This document shows, piece after piece, positions 18,426 through 26,315 of a stretch of DNA of 64,000 bases. Source of the stretch: Deltaproteobacteria bacterium. GTDB lineage: Bacteria; Myxococcota; JACRCW01. The translations under genes and the position numbers were made by a program. The notes under the pieces are model-generated. The model did no database searches. It saw only the letters and a list, made by a program, of their open reading frames with translations, and was not told the origin of the DNA. The stretch lies in assembly GCA_016218805.1 (NCBI GenBank), contig JACRCW010000080.1, positions 1 to 64,000 on the forward strand, given 5' to 3'. Each line of letters opens with the position of its first letter. Within the stretch, counting starts at the first letter, position 1.

Positions 18426-20236
18426 CCGCGCGCGGGACGGCGTGGGTGCTGGCCGGGCTGGCGCTGGCCGCCGCCACGGAGGCGCGCGCCGGGACGCTGT
18501 CCTACACCGCGCAGCTGGACCGCGCTGAGGTGACCGCGGAGGAGCCGTTCAACCTGGTCATCAACATCACCGCCGACGGGAATGACGCCGTCCAGGAGCT
18601 GGTGCTGCCGGATGTCAGCGGCCTGCGCGTGGTGGGCAACAACCGCTCCGAGGGCACCTCCGTGCAGATTGGCCCCGGGGGTACGTCCTTCAAACGCACC
18701 ATCCGCATCATCATGGCGCTGGTGGCGGACCGGGCCGGCCGCTACGTGATTGGCCGCGGCCGCGTGAAGACCGCGCGCGAATCCGCCCAGAGCGACGTCA
18801 TCCAGCTGCGCGTCAACGGCCCGTCCTCCCGCGGGCCGCCCGCGCCCCGCGCGGCTGACGTGCCCCCCGACGAACCGTTGCCCGCCGCGCCGGCTGTCCC
18901 CGGCGCCACGGACGTCCGGCCCACGCCGGCCATGCTCAAGGCGGGCATCTTTGCCACGCTGGAGGCGGACCGCGGACAGGTCATGCTGGGCGAGCAGGTC
19001 ACGCTCACCGTGCGCCTGTTTTCCCGCTCTGACCTGTCTGACATTGACGCGCTGCGTCTGCCCAAGCTGGAGGGCTTCTGGTCCGAAGTGGTGGAGAACC
19101 CGCAGCGCATCACGCCCACACTGATGACGGTGGAGGGCCAGCGCTACCAGGCCTACCTTCTGCGCCGCATCGCCGCGTTCCCCACGCGCGCGGGGGAGTT
19201 TGAGCTCGCACCCGTGGAGGCCGACGTGGTCACGGGTGGCGGGTTCCTGTCACCCGGACGGCGGCACCGCGTGCAGAGCCTGCCGCTGACGCTGGTGGTG
19301 GACCCGCTGCCCGCTGAGGGGCAACCGCCCGGCTTCCAGGCGGGCAACGTGGGACGCTTCACGCTGGACGCGCGCCTGGACCGCAAGCGCACCACGCTGT
19401 CTGAGCCCGCCACGCTCACCGTCCGCATCCAAGGCACCGGCAACCTCCGGCAGGCCGCGGTGCCGCGCGTGGAGGACACCGCGGACCTGCGCGTCTATGA
19501 CCCCACGCCCTCCGAGGACATCCGCATCAGCGGCAACCGTTTCCAGGGGTTCAAGCAGCTGGAGTTCCTGGTGCAACCCAAGCGCGCGGGAGCGCTGGCA
19601 CTGCCGCGCATCACCTTCCCCTTCTATGACACCGACGCACGCAGATACGTCACGCTCACCGCGCCGCCGTTGGCGCTGGACGTGGTGGGTGACGGAGACA
19701 AGACCGCGCCGGGTCCGGCCAAGGGTCCGGGCATCGGCGCTGGGGCGCGCCCGCTGCGCACGGACCCCGAGCTGCGCGCGCGCGCCCTCCCCGCCCTGCT
19801 GGAACTGCCCGAACCCGCCGCGTGGATCGGCCTGCCGTCGCTGCTGGCGTTGGGGTCCCTGGCGGTGGGCGGCTTTGTGCGGCGCCGGAGGGAACGCGCC
19901 GCGGGTGACGCGTCCCTCAAGGCGCGCGTGGCCACCCGGCACCTGCTGGAGGCCGTCCAGGGCGGCGCCCGGCCGGGAGATGTCAACGCGGGGCTGCACG
20001 CGTACCTGGTGGCACGGCTGGGTCCGGAGGTGGGCGGACTCACGCGCGCGGAGCTGCAGGAGCGCCTGGGTGCGCGCGGCGTGCACGCGGACGACGCGAC
20101 ACGGCTGGCGCGGGTGATGGATGCGCTGGACGCCGCGCGCTACGCGCCGGAGAACCACGCGGATGGACACACGCTGGCCAGTGAAACCGTCGCCGTGGTG
20201 CGCACGCTGGAAGCCGCGCTGGGAGGTTCCGCGTGA
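18419..20236 (+). CDS. batD: BatD-like protein
   Basis: A 605-residue exported protein of the BatD/oxygen-tolerance family. It starts with a signal peptide (VLAGLALAAATEARA), followed by the family's typical opening YTAQLDRAEVTAEEPFNLVI and several Ig-like beta domains. A membrane helix lies near residues 462-485 (WIGLPSLLALGSLAVGGFV), with a cytoplasmic helical tail. FKQLEFLVQPKRAGALALP matches the family signature where BatD reads phage-tail-like beta strands. It overlaps both neighbours (7 and 4 bases). The protein partner is unproven, but its role with the VWA and TPR proteins follows from the conserved operon. Confidence 0.88.
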   Translation: MVTARGTAWVLAGLALAAATEARAGTLSYTAQLDRAEVTAEEPFNLVINITADGNDAVQELVLPDVSGLRVVGNNRSEGTSVQIGPGGTSFKRTIRIIMALVADRAGRYVIGRGRVKTARESAQSDVIQLRVNGPSSRGPPAPRAADVPPDEPLPAAPAVPGATDVRPTPAMLKAGIFATLEADRGQVMLGEQVTLTVRLFSRSDLSDIDALRLPKLEGFWSEVVENPQRITPTLMTVEGQRYQAYLLRRIAAFPTRAGEFELAPVEADVVTGGGFLSPGRRHRVQSLPLTLVVDPLPAEGQPPGFQAGNVGRFTLDARLDRKRTTLSEPATLTVRIQGTGNLRQAAVPRVEDTADLRVYDPTPSEDIRISGNRFQGFKQLEFLVQPKRAGALALPRITFPFYDTDARRYVTLTAPPLALDVVGDGDKTAPGPAKGPGIGAGARPLRTDPELRARALPALLELPEPAAWIGLPSLLALGSLAVGGFVRRRRERAAGDASLKARVATRHLLEAVQGGARPGDVNAGLHAYLVARLGPEVGGLTRAELQERLGARGVHADDATRLARVMDALDAARYAPENHADGHTLASETVAVVRTLEAALGGSA

Positions 20237-20964
20237 ACTCGGTCACCCTTGCCGTGGCGCTGGCCGTGGTGACGCCCGCCTCCGCCCAGGACGCGCTGCG
20301 CGAGGCCGCTGAACGCTGGGGCCGCGGCGACGCCGCCGGTGCCTCCGAAGCCTACGAAACCGCGGCGCTGCAGGGCGCGGACGGACCAGATGTGTACTTC
20401 AACCTGGGGACCGCGGCGCTGCGCGCCGGTGACGTGGGCCGCGCCACGTGGGCCCTGCTCACCGCGCGCCGGCTGGCGCCCTGGGATGATGACATTGCGT
20501 TCAACCTGGAGCTGGCGCGCCGGGAGAATGCGGACTCCGTGGCCGGCGGCGCGGAACCCGCGTGGCTTCCGTGGGCGCTGCGGCTGCCGCGCGCGCCGCT
20601 GCAGTGGCTTGCGTACGGATTGTTCCTCGCGTTTTGCGCACTGCTGTTCGTGCGCGGGCTGCGGGGTCCGGTGGAAGGTCTGGCGGCGTGGGTGGTGCGC
20701 ACCGGGCTGGGCGCGCTGTTTGCGGCGGTCACCGCCGGTGCGGTGGAGGTCACCGCTGGCGCGCCCCAGGCGGTTGTCGTCGTGCGGGAAGCCACCGTGC
20801 GCTCGGCTGACCGTGCGGATGGACCCGAGGCGTTCCGTGTCCACGCCGGCCTCACCGTGCGCCCCATGGCAAAACCGCGCGCAGGCATGATGCGCATCCG
20901 GCTGGCCAACGGGCTGGATGGCTGGGTGGAACAGGCCGCCGTGCGCGTGGTGGGCGCACGCTGA
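20233..20964 (+). CDS. BatE-like TPR/SH3 membrane protein
   Basis: A 243-residue protein starting at a GTG that overlaps the batD stop. Residues 1-18 look like a signal peptide. Residues 20-95 contain two TPR-like units (AAERWGRGDAAGASEAYETA; PDVYFNLGTAALRAGDVG), followed by membrane helices at about 115-140 and 155-175 and a C-terminal SH3-like domain (about 178-240). This TPR-TM-SH3 order is that of BatE. It is the last gene of the four-gene Bat-like operon. The MoxR ATPase and DUF58 gene that usually precede these genes are not adjacent; a DUF58 gene lies far off at 59047. Confidence 0.82.
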   Translation: MNSVTLAVALAVVTPASAQDALREAAERWGRGDAAGASEAYETAALQGADGPDVYFNLGTAALRAGDVGRATWALLTARRLAPWDDDIAFNLELARRENADSVAGGAEPAWLPWALRLPRAPLQWLAYGLFLAFCALLFVRGLRGPVEGLAAWVVRTGLGALFAAVTAGAVEVTAGAPQAVVVVREATVRSADRADGPEAFRVHAGLTVRPMAKPRAGMMRIRLANGLDGWVEQAAVRVVGAR

Positions 20965-21051
20965 GCGGCGCGGGGCGAACCGGTGCTTGCCCACAATTCG
21001 TTGCCGTCTTGGCCGGCTCCTACTCGACGCGAAGTGTCACGCCCTGTTCCC

Positions 21052-21152
21052 TGGAATCGCCGCCACGGCGGATCGGATGCAGAAGCCCCGCCCACCCGCG
21101 ACGAGCGCCGTGAGCACCACGGGGAGCAGCGTGCGTTTCAATGGGACTGCTG
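21052..21152 (-). pseudogene. decayed copy of a secreted-fibre gene's 5' end
   Basis: About 100 bases here match the start of the gene at 21163-22050 (its 5' end, 21960-22062) at close to 88 percent identity by eye. Translated on the minus strand it reads KRTLLPVVLTALVAGG...FCIRSAVAAIP, the same signal peptide, and then stops at once (GNRA-stop). The ATG has an extra T (CATTGAAACG instead of CATGAAACG) and the GGAGG ribosome site has become GGCAG. Similarity ends after the signal-peptide region. It lies directly downstream of the intact gene and is a remnant of duplication. Confidence 0.75.
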
Positions 21153-21162
21153 CCGGTGGGAG

Positions 21163-22050
21163 TCAGTTCACGAGGTGGAAAGAGATGGAATTGAACCTCA
21201 GGTCGGTGTCGATCGTGTAGCTGCGGGTCGCGGAGTGTGACTCGAGGACGTACGCCTCGTCGTCCTTCTCGAGGTAGACCAGGCTCGCGCCGTTGAGCAC
21301 CAGCCCCGCCGGCTCGAACTGATGGGCAAGAATGACATCCCCGCTCGGCGTCACGAGCGTCAGTGCGACGTATTGATCGACCGCGCCTGCCGAGCCCCCC
21401 AGGGACAGGGCCACGGTGACGGCGTAGACGCCCGCCTTGGGCGCCTTGAACGCCCAGGACGCACCCGTGGTCACTGCCGGCGTTGCCAGGTCAAACACCC
21501 GCGTCTCAAAGTTGAGGCGGTTCCCTCCTGCAGCGAGCGTCCCGCCCGCGCCAAGGCGGTACTTCACCGCCGCGCGCTGGTTCTGCAGCGCGGTGACGGC
21601 CGTCTCGAGGTCGCCAACCTGGGTCGCCAGGGGGCCACCCGTCGCCGCGCTTGTCGCCGTGTCCGCGCGCTTCGCCTCCATGGCGTACGGCACCGCGCCC
21701 GCCCTGGTGCGCCCCACCGATGCGCCGTTCACCTTGATGTCCACCTCCGCGTTGGCGTGTGCCGCCAGCGCGTCCACGCAGCTGGGCGTCAGCGGCACCT
21801 TGAAGAACCCGTTGACCACCTCCACGCCCTGCACCGGCGTCTTGCAGTCGAACGTCGTCCCGCCAGGGTGCCATACCTCCAGTACGATCTCCTGGGCGCC
21901 CGCCATGGGAGCACCGTTGTTTGTGAGCCGCCCGGTGAACGTCATCACCGGGTCCGTGGTGGGAATTGCCGCCACGGCGGAGCGGATGAAGAAGCCCAGC
22001 CCGCCCGCGACGAGCGCGGTGAGCACAATGGGGAACAGCGTGCGTTTCAT
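21163..22050 (-). CDS. secreted protein with fibre-type N-terminus and C1q-like C-terminus
   Basis: A 295-residue exported protein. The ATG at 22050 follows GGAGG at eight bases; MKRTLFPIVLTALVAGG is a signal peptide or anchor. Residues about 30-130 match a module common in bacterial fibre/adhesin-like proteins: MTFTGRLTNNGAPMAG at the start, NGFFKVPL in the middle and RTRAGAVPYAMEAKRAD at the end. A short coiled-coil-like heptad stretch (VGDLETAVTALQNQ) leads to a C-terminal domain that resembles a C1q/TNF jelly roll (NFETRVFD, WAFKAPKAGVYAVTV, VYLEKDDEAYV). By analogy it could be a trimeric surface protein. Two related genes lie at 24567-26302. Confidence 0.75.
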   Translation of the reverse strand: MKRTLFPIVLTALVAGGLGFFIRSAVAAIPTTDPVMTFTGRLTNNGAPMAGAQEIVLEVWHPGGTTFDCKTPVQGVEVVNGFFKVPLTPSCVDALAAHANAEVDIKVNGASVGRTRAGAVPYAMEAKRADTATSAATGGPLATQVGDLETAVTALQNQRAAVKYRLGAGGTLAAGGNRLNFETRVFDLATPAVTTGASWAFKAPKAGVYAVTVALSLGGSAGAVDQYVALTLVTPSGDVILAHQFEPAGLVLNGASLVYLEKDDEAYVLESHSATRSYTIDTDLRFNSISFHLVN

Positions 22051-22087
22051 GGGGATTGCCTCCGGCACTCCAATGCGCCCAGCTGCG

Positions 22088-22345
22088 TCATGGCGGCACC
22101 ACGGCGCTCCCGCCCCAGACCCGGGCAACGACTTGTGGTCCATGGAGAATCACGAACAGCGCGTGCTGCACCTCGATGTCCGTGTACTCGGGGTGCCGCG
22201 TGCGGATGCCGTTCATCGTGACCTCGCGCGCGTCGTCCGACATGGCGGCCGCGACCGCCACCCGGGCGGCGGGATCCATGGCGTCGTACAGGGCGGCCTG
22301 GAACCGCGCCGCGTCCGGGGTGGTGTCACTCGTGCGCACTGGCAT
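22088..22345 (-). CDS. small conserved hypothetical protein (85 residues)
   Basis: A short soluble protein with a recognisable middle, MSDDAREVTMNGIRTRHPEYTD, followed by a helical end (IEVQHALFVILHG). This pattern (a regular helix, then GIRxRHPEY and an acidic residue) occurs in a family of small bacterial proteins of unknown function that are often near nucleotidyltransferase-like genes; none is beside it here. It lies 37 bases upstream of the fibre-like gene on the same strand and diverges from the Rpn gene. Coding bias supports it being real. Confidence 0.65.
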   Translation of the reverse strand: MPVRTSDTTPDAARFQAALYDAMDPAARVAVAAAMSDDAREVTMNGIRTRHPEYTDIEVQHALFVILHGPQVVARVWGGSAVVPP

Positions 22346-22525
22346 GGGGCGTCACCCTACCACGCGACCATCGTAGCCGCGGCCACGCCCTGGCAAGCCG
22401 TTCGTTTCAAGGTGCTCCCCTCCGGCAGACGGTCACGTCCATGGTGTTGGCGCGTCGTCGGGGAGGTCCCCACCATGCGGCCGCCGTCGTGGCCGCGGCG
22501 CGCCCGTTGACGCGTGGGTGCACCC

Positions 22526-23542
22526 ATGCGCGGTATCTCCACCGTGGCCAACCTTCACGATGGGCTCTTCAAGTGGACGTTTGGGCAGACGGAGCGCGCT
22601 GCGGATGTGCTGCGCGCCATTATCCCTGCTGGGCTGTCTGCCAGGTTGGACTGGTCCTCGCTGGCCCAGGAACCGGGCAGCTTCGTCGACAAGGAGCTCG
22701 GCTCGCGCCACAGCGACCTGCTGTTCCGCGTGGCCACGCACGGCGGCGAGACCGCGCTGCTGTACGTCCTCTTTGAGCACCAGAGCAGCGATGACCCCCT
22801 GATGGCGTTCCGCCTGCTGCGCTACACCGTGCGCATCTGGGACCGCTGGGTCGCGGAGCACGCCGACGCGGACCGCCTGCCGGCGGTGATCCCGGTGGTC
22901 CTCTTCCACGGCGTGGAACCCTGGGCCGCCCCCACTGAACTGCAGGCCCTGTTGGCGCTGGATGCCGTCACCCTGGCCGAAGCGCGCGCACACCTGCCCT
23001 CCCTCCGCTTCATCCTCGATGACCTGAGCCATGTTCCCGATGCGGACCTTCGGCGCCGCGCCATGGGCGCGCTGCCCACGCTGGTGCTGCTCGCCTTCAA
23101 GCACGGCCGCGGCAACATCGACGAAGTCATCAACCAGTGGCTGGACCTGCTGCAGCAGGTGGTTCACGCTCCCGCCGGCGCGGATGCGCTGTCGGTGGTG
23201 CTGCGGTACATTGTGCAGGTCAGCAGCAGGGTTTCCGTGGAAGTACTGAGGGAGACGGCCCGCGCGCTGCAGGACCCGAACGTGGAGGAAGCCATCGTGA
23301 CCACTGGCCAGCAGCTCATTGAAGAGGGACGCCTGAAGGGGGTCCAGCAGGGACTGCAGCAGGGACTCCAGCAGGGACTCCAGCAGGGCCAACGCGCACT
23401 CCTGCTGAGTCAACTTCGCACACGCTTTGGCGAGCTGCCGGACTGGGTCGCCCAGCGGCTTGAAGGCGGCACGACGCAGGACAATGAGCGGTGGGCCCTG
23501 CGCGTCCTCTCGGCAACCGCGCTGGAGGACGTGTTCGCCTGA
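22526..23542 (+). CDS. Rpn-family recombination-promoting nuclease/putative transposase
   Basis: A 338-residue protein of the Rpn/YhgA-like family, PD-(D/E)XK nucleases shown in E. coli to cut DNA and raise RecA-independent recombination. The start MRGISTVANLHDGLFKWTF is typical; the catalytic region reads SRHSDLLF...ETALLYVLFEHQSSDDPLM (about 56-90) and RLLRYTVRIWDRW follows. A short run of LQQG repeats lies at about 271-287. The ATG at 22526 is preferred to 22514. A decayed copy of its 3' end follows immediately. Catalytic Asp and Glu are present, so it could be active. Confidence 0.9.
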   Translation: MRGISTVANLHDGLFKWTFGQTERAADVLRAIIPAGLSARLDWSSLAQEPGSFVDKELGSRHSDLLFRVATHGGETALLYVLFEHQSSDDPLMAFRLLRYTVRIWDRWVAEHADADRLPAVIPVVLFHGVEPWAAPTELQALLALDAVTLAEARAHLPSLRFILDDLSHVPDADLRRRAMGALPTLVLLAFKHGRGNIDEVINQWLDLLQQVVHAPAGADALSVVLRYIVQVSSRVSVEVLRETARALQDPNVEEAIVTTGQQLIEEGRLKGVQQGLQQGLQQGLQQGQRALLLSQLRTRFGELPDWVAQRLEGGTTQDNERWALRVLSATALEDVFA

Positions 23543-23588
23543 GGCCGTTGCGTCCACGCAGCCAAAAGACACCGGGCGGTGCTGTCAA

Positions 23589-23800
23589 ACGTGGAGGAGG
23601 CCTCGGTGACCACTGGCCAGCAGCTCATTGAAGAGGGACGCCTGAAGGGGGTCCAGCAGGGGATCCGCTGGGCCAACGCGCCTTCCTGTTGAGCTTGCTG
23701 CGTACCCGGTTTGGCGAGCTTCCGGACTGGGTCACCCAGCGCCTTGAAGGTGGCACGACGCAGGACATCGACCGGTGGGGCCAGAGCGCGCTCTCAGTCC
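23589..23800 (+). pseudogene. duplicated 3' fragment of the Rpn gene
   Basis: From about 23591 the sequence repeats the end of the intact Rpn gene (from 23280 on): VEEASVTTGQQLIEEGRLKGVQQG, then RTRFGELPDWVTQRLEGGTTQD. The copy has lost most of the LQQG repeats and shifts frame at the contracted repeat (CAGCAGGGGATCCGCTGGGCC). It has no start of its own, and homology fades after the TTQD segment. The two copies differ at many third positions, so the duplication is not recent. It ends just before the antitoxin gene. Confidence 0.85.
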
Positions 23801-23844
23801 CGCGTGTGCTGGCACCATCAGGCGAGCCTGCTATCCTCGGCCGC

Positions 23845-24096
23845 GTGTCCACCACCACCGCTCCAGCGATCCACCTGCCCGAGGAGATCCTCCAGCGGCT
23901 CCAGCGACGGGCGGCCGAAGAGCACTGCACCGTGGACGAGCTCGCGGCGGAGGTCGTCAGCGCATTCCTCGACGACGCCCAATGGGTCCGGGACGTTCAG
24001 GAGGCCCGGGCGTCCATCACGGCGGGTCGGGGGCTTGAGCTGGCGGATGTTGCGACGGACTTGCGCACGCGCGCCCGGAAGATCGCCGAGGGATAG
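23845..24096 (+). CDS. ParD/RHH-like antitoxin of a type II toxin-antitoxin pair
   Basis: An 83-residue protein. Its N-terminus (APAIHLPEEILQRLQRRAAEE) fits a ribbon-helix-helix DNA-binding fold, and the C-terminal half is the usual acidic or helical toxin-binding tail (RARKIAEG end). It starts at a GTG; a TATCCT sequence lies only about 10 bases upstream (23832-23837), which would give a very short leader if used as a -10 box. The gene precedes the ParE/RelE-like toxin gene by three bases, the standard order. It should bind the toxin and repress the pair. Confidence 0.78.
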   Translation: MSTTTAPAIHLPEEILQRLQRRAAEEHCTVDELAAEVVSAFLDDAQWVRDVQEARASITAGRGLELADVATDLRTRARKIAEG

Positions 24097-24099
24097 CCG

Positions 24100-24384
24100 G
24101 TGCGCGTCGTTGTCGCTCCGGAAGCGCATGACGATCTCAGGAACATCCTGGAATGGATCGGCCGGCACCAGCCCGCTGCGGCGGTGGAGCAGGTTGACCG
24201 CGTGCTGACCGCCATCGACGGCCTGCGTGAGTTCCCAATGATGGGGAAACCCGGACGCGTCGAGGGCACGCGCGAATTCGTCGTCACCGGTACGCCGTTC
24301 ATCGTGGCGTACGAGGTCAGGGACGCCCTGCTTGCGGTCCTTCGTGTCCGTCACGGTCGGCAACGGTGGCCAATGCGCATCTAG
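24100..24384 (+). CDS. ParE/RelE-superfamily toxin
   Basis: A 94-residue protein of the ParE/RelE fold. Landmarks are VVVAPEAHDDLRNILEWIG at the start, an AAAVEQVDRVLTAIDGLREFP helix, MMGKPGRVEGTREFVV, FIVAYEV and the C-terminal RVRHGRQRW basic end. These match the ParE side of the superfamily, whose members inhibit gyrase, while RelE members cut mRNA; the target here is not certain. It starts at a GTG three bases after the antitoxin stop. The pair sits in the duplicated accessory stretch. Confidence 0.85.
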   Translation: MRVVVAPEAHDDLRNILEWIGRHQPAAAVEQVDRVLTAIDGLREFPMMGKPGRVEGTREFVVTGTPFIVAYEVRDALLAVLRVRHGRQRWPMRI

Positions 24385-24566
24385 GCCGACAGCTGCCAAC
24401 GAATGCACACGCGCCGTCAGCGCGGACACCAACCGTCCGAGGAATCTTTTGCCCGGCATCCGCAAACGCGACCAGGTCAGCGAACCGAATGGGCGGGTTT
24501 CCTCTTGGCGGATTTGGGCCCCGGGGCCCCCTTCAGTTGGTTTGGTTGCGTGGTGGAGCGACCGGG

Positions 24567-25480
24567 TCAGGGCTCCGTGACGCTCCAGCCGGTGACGGGG
24601 AAGGACGCGCGCACATAGATGGACGTTCCGGCCTCCATGGCAAACGGATTGCCCGCGCCAATGGGATTGGGCGTGTTGTCACAGCGCAGGACAACCGAGG
24701 TGCCGCCCGCCAGGTCCGGCGGAACACGGCAGCACGCGGTACGGTGAGCCGGTCCCAAACAGGAAGGCCAACCCGACCAGATCGATGGGGGCCGGGGTCA
24801 TGTCCATGGGGCCAGCGCCGCTTGGAAGCACGAACTTGAGAGCGCCGGATCCGCTCGGCGTGGCGCTGAAGACACTCTGCCATTCCACCTCCGCCACGTC
24901 GCCGACGCGCCGCCACCAGGCCACGGTGGTCTGACCATCCAGCGGGGCGGTGCCGGTGGACTGCGAGCGGAGCAGCGCGTTGCCAGCAGCGCCGTCGACG
25001 CGCACGCGCGCCGTGACGATGGGGGCGTTGGCCGCCTCCACCGCGGGGCACCGCGCCCAGCCGCTGCCGCGCACCCACCGGGACACCGCCCACCTGCACT
25101 TCCGCCCAGACGTCCGCGTTGTTGCGGACCATGTCCACGCAGTCGGCATCCGTGAGCGTGACGGCAAACCGCCCCGCGGTCACCGGTGCGTTGGCCTCCG
25201 CCACGCGGCACTCGGCGCCGGTGCCGGCGCCCGTGGCGGACTTGCGCAGCTCCACTGCGATGGGCCGGGTTCCTTCCACGGGGACGCCGTCCTGCGTGAG
25301 GTACCCGCGGTAGGTGAACGCCTTGGCAACTGCGGGAATGGCCGCGCTCGCACGCCCGGCAACCCCACGCCTATGAGTGAGATGGCGAGCGCACTGCGAC
25401 GCAGCGTGGAGCGGGAGACGGAGAAGTGGATGCGGTCAGACCTGGGGAACTCCTCACGGCGTCCGGGGTGACGTCGTGGT
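24567..25480 (-). pseudogene. frameshifted secreted fibre-like gene
   Basis: Reading the minus strand, pieces of one protein fall in different frames. A signal peptide without a clear start codon (HFSVSRSTLRRSALAISLIG) is followed in a second frame by VEGTRPIAVELRKSATGAG...DADCVDMVRNNADVWAEV and VGARQRLGAVP. A third frame carries ANAPIVTARVRVDGAAGNALL through VAWWRRVGDVAEVEWQSVF, and a fourth the end, VLRCDNTPNPIGAG to FPVTGWSVTEP-stop. This follows the same order as the neighbour at 25454-26302. At least three frameshifts separate the pieces, and the start codon seems lost. Sequencing error is possible but unlikely for so many changes. Confidence 0.75.
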
Positions 25481-26302
25481 CCATCCCTGTGCGGCATAGG
25501 TGACCTTCATCGTGACGTAGTCACCGGGAACCAGCGGCACGGGAGACTGCGGTCCGGCCGGGCTCGCACCGCCGCTGCAGGAGATGGAGACGGTCCGCGC
25601 GGGCACGCCGCGCACATAGGCCTCGCAGGTTATGAAGTCGCCGCCGTGAAGGATGCGCGCCGGACCCGCGTTGCGCCCGCCGGGTCTGGTCAAGTCAGCG
25701 TCCGGAACGTCGGCTGGCAGGTGCCAGTACATCCAGCCGGTGGCCTGCGGCGCCAGGGTCACCACGGCGGTGTTGAGCACGAGTTCGACGCTGTCACCCA
25801 CCCGCCGCCACTCCGCGGTGGAGACCTGGTGGTCCACCGGCCCCCCAGCGGTGCTTTCAGCCTCCAGGAGAATGTTGTCCACGTGCGCCCACGGCGTGAT
25901 GACCGGAACATTCGCCGCGCGCTCCGCCTCCACCGCGTACGGCACCGCGCCCACCTTGGTGCGCGGGGCAACCGGAACGTCGTCGCGCAGGACTTCCACC
26001 CAGAGCCCCGCCAGTTCCGCAAACTTGGCACGACAGTTGTCGACCGGGATCCGGAAGAAGCCGTCCACCACATCCACCGGTCCCACGGGGGAAACACACG
26101 CCGCGGAAGTGTCGCCCTGGGCGGCATAGGCCTTCACCTGCAGGGTGTGCGTGCCGGAGAGCGGCGCGCCGTTCTGCGTGAGCCGCCCGGTGTACGTGAG
26201 CGCGTTGTTCGTCGGCACGGTGGCCAGCGCGCGGTGCCCCAGGAACCCTGCGGCAGCGCACGCAGCCCCCGCGAGCGTGAGGGTCAATCGGTCGGTCTTC
26301 AT
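25454..26302 (-). CDS. secreted fibre-type protein
   Basis: A 282-residue exported protein with GGAGG before the ATG, a signal peptide (MKTDRLTLTLAGAACAAAGF) and the same N-terminal module as the gene at 21163-22050: LTYTGRLTQNGAPLSG, VDGFFRIPV, then TKVGAVPYAVEAERAAN. That module, with its Val-Pro-Tyr-Ala end, is typical of secreted or tail-fibre-like proteins that assemble on surfaces. The C-terminal half (from NILLEAESTAGG) is a beta-rich domain with no known name to me, aligned with the neighbouring pseudogene (WRRVGDSVELV). Four or five cysteines probably form disulfides. Confidence 0.72.
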   Translation of the reverse strand: MKTDRLTLTLAGAACAAAGFLGHRALATVPTNNALTYTGRLTQNGAPLSGTHTLQVKAYAAQGDTSAACVSPVGPVDVVDGFFRIPVDNCRAKFAELAGLWVEVLRDDVPVAPRTKVGAVPYAVEAERAANVPVITPWAHVDNILLEAESTAGGPVDHQVSTAEWRRVGDSVELVLNTAVVTLAPQATGWMYWHLPADVPDADLTRPGGRNAGPARILHGGDFITCEAYVRGVPARTVSISCSGGASPAGPQSPVPLVPGDYVTMKVTYAAQGWTTTSPRTP

Positions 26303-26315
26303 GGTTCCCTCCGGG

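Noticed and set aside
23335..23395. CAGCAGGGACTC-type tandem repeat as a phase-variable switch
   Set aside because: Repeat unit is in frame (12 bases, LQQG) so copy changes do not shift the frame; treated as part of the Rpn protein.
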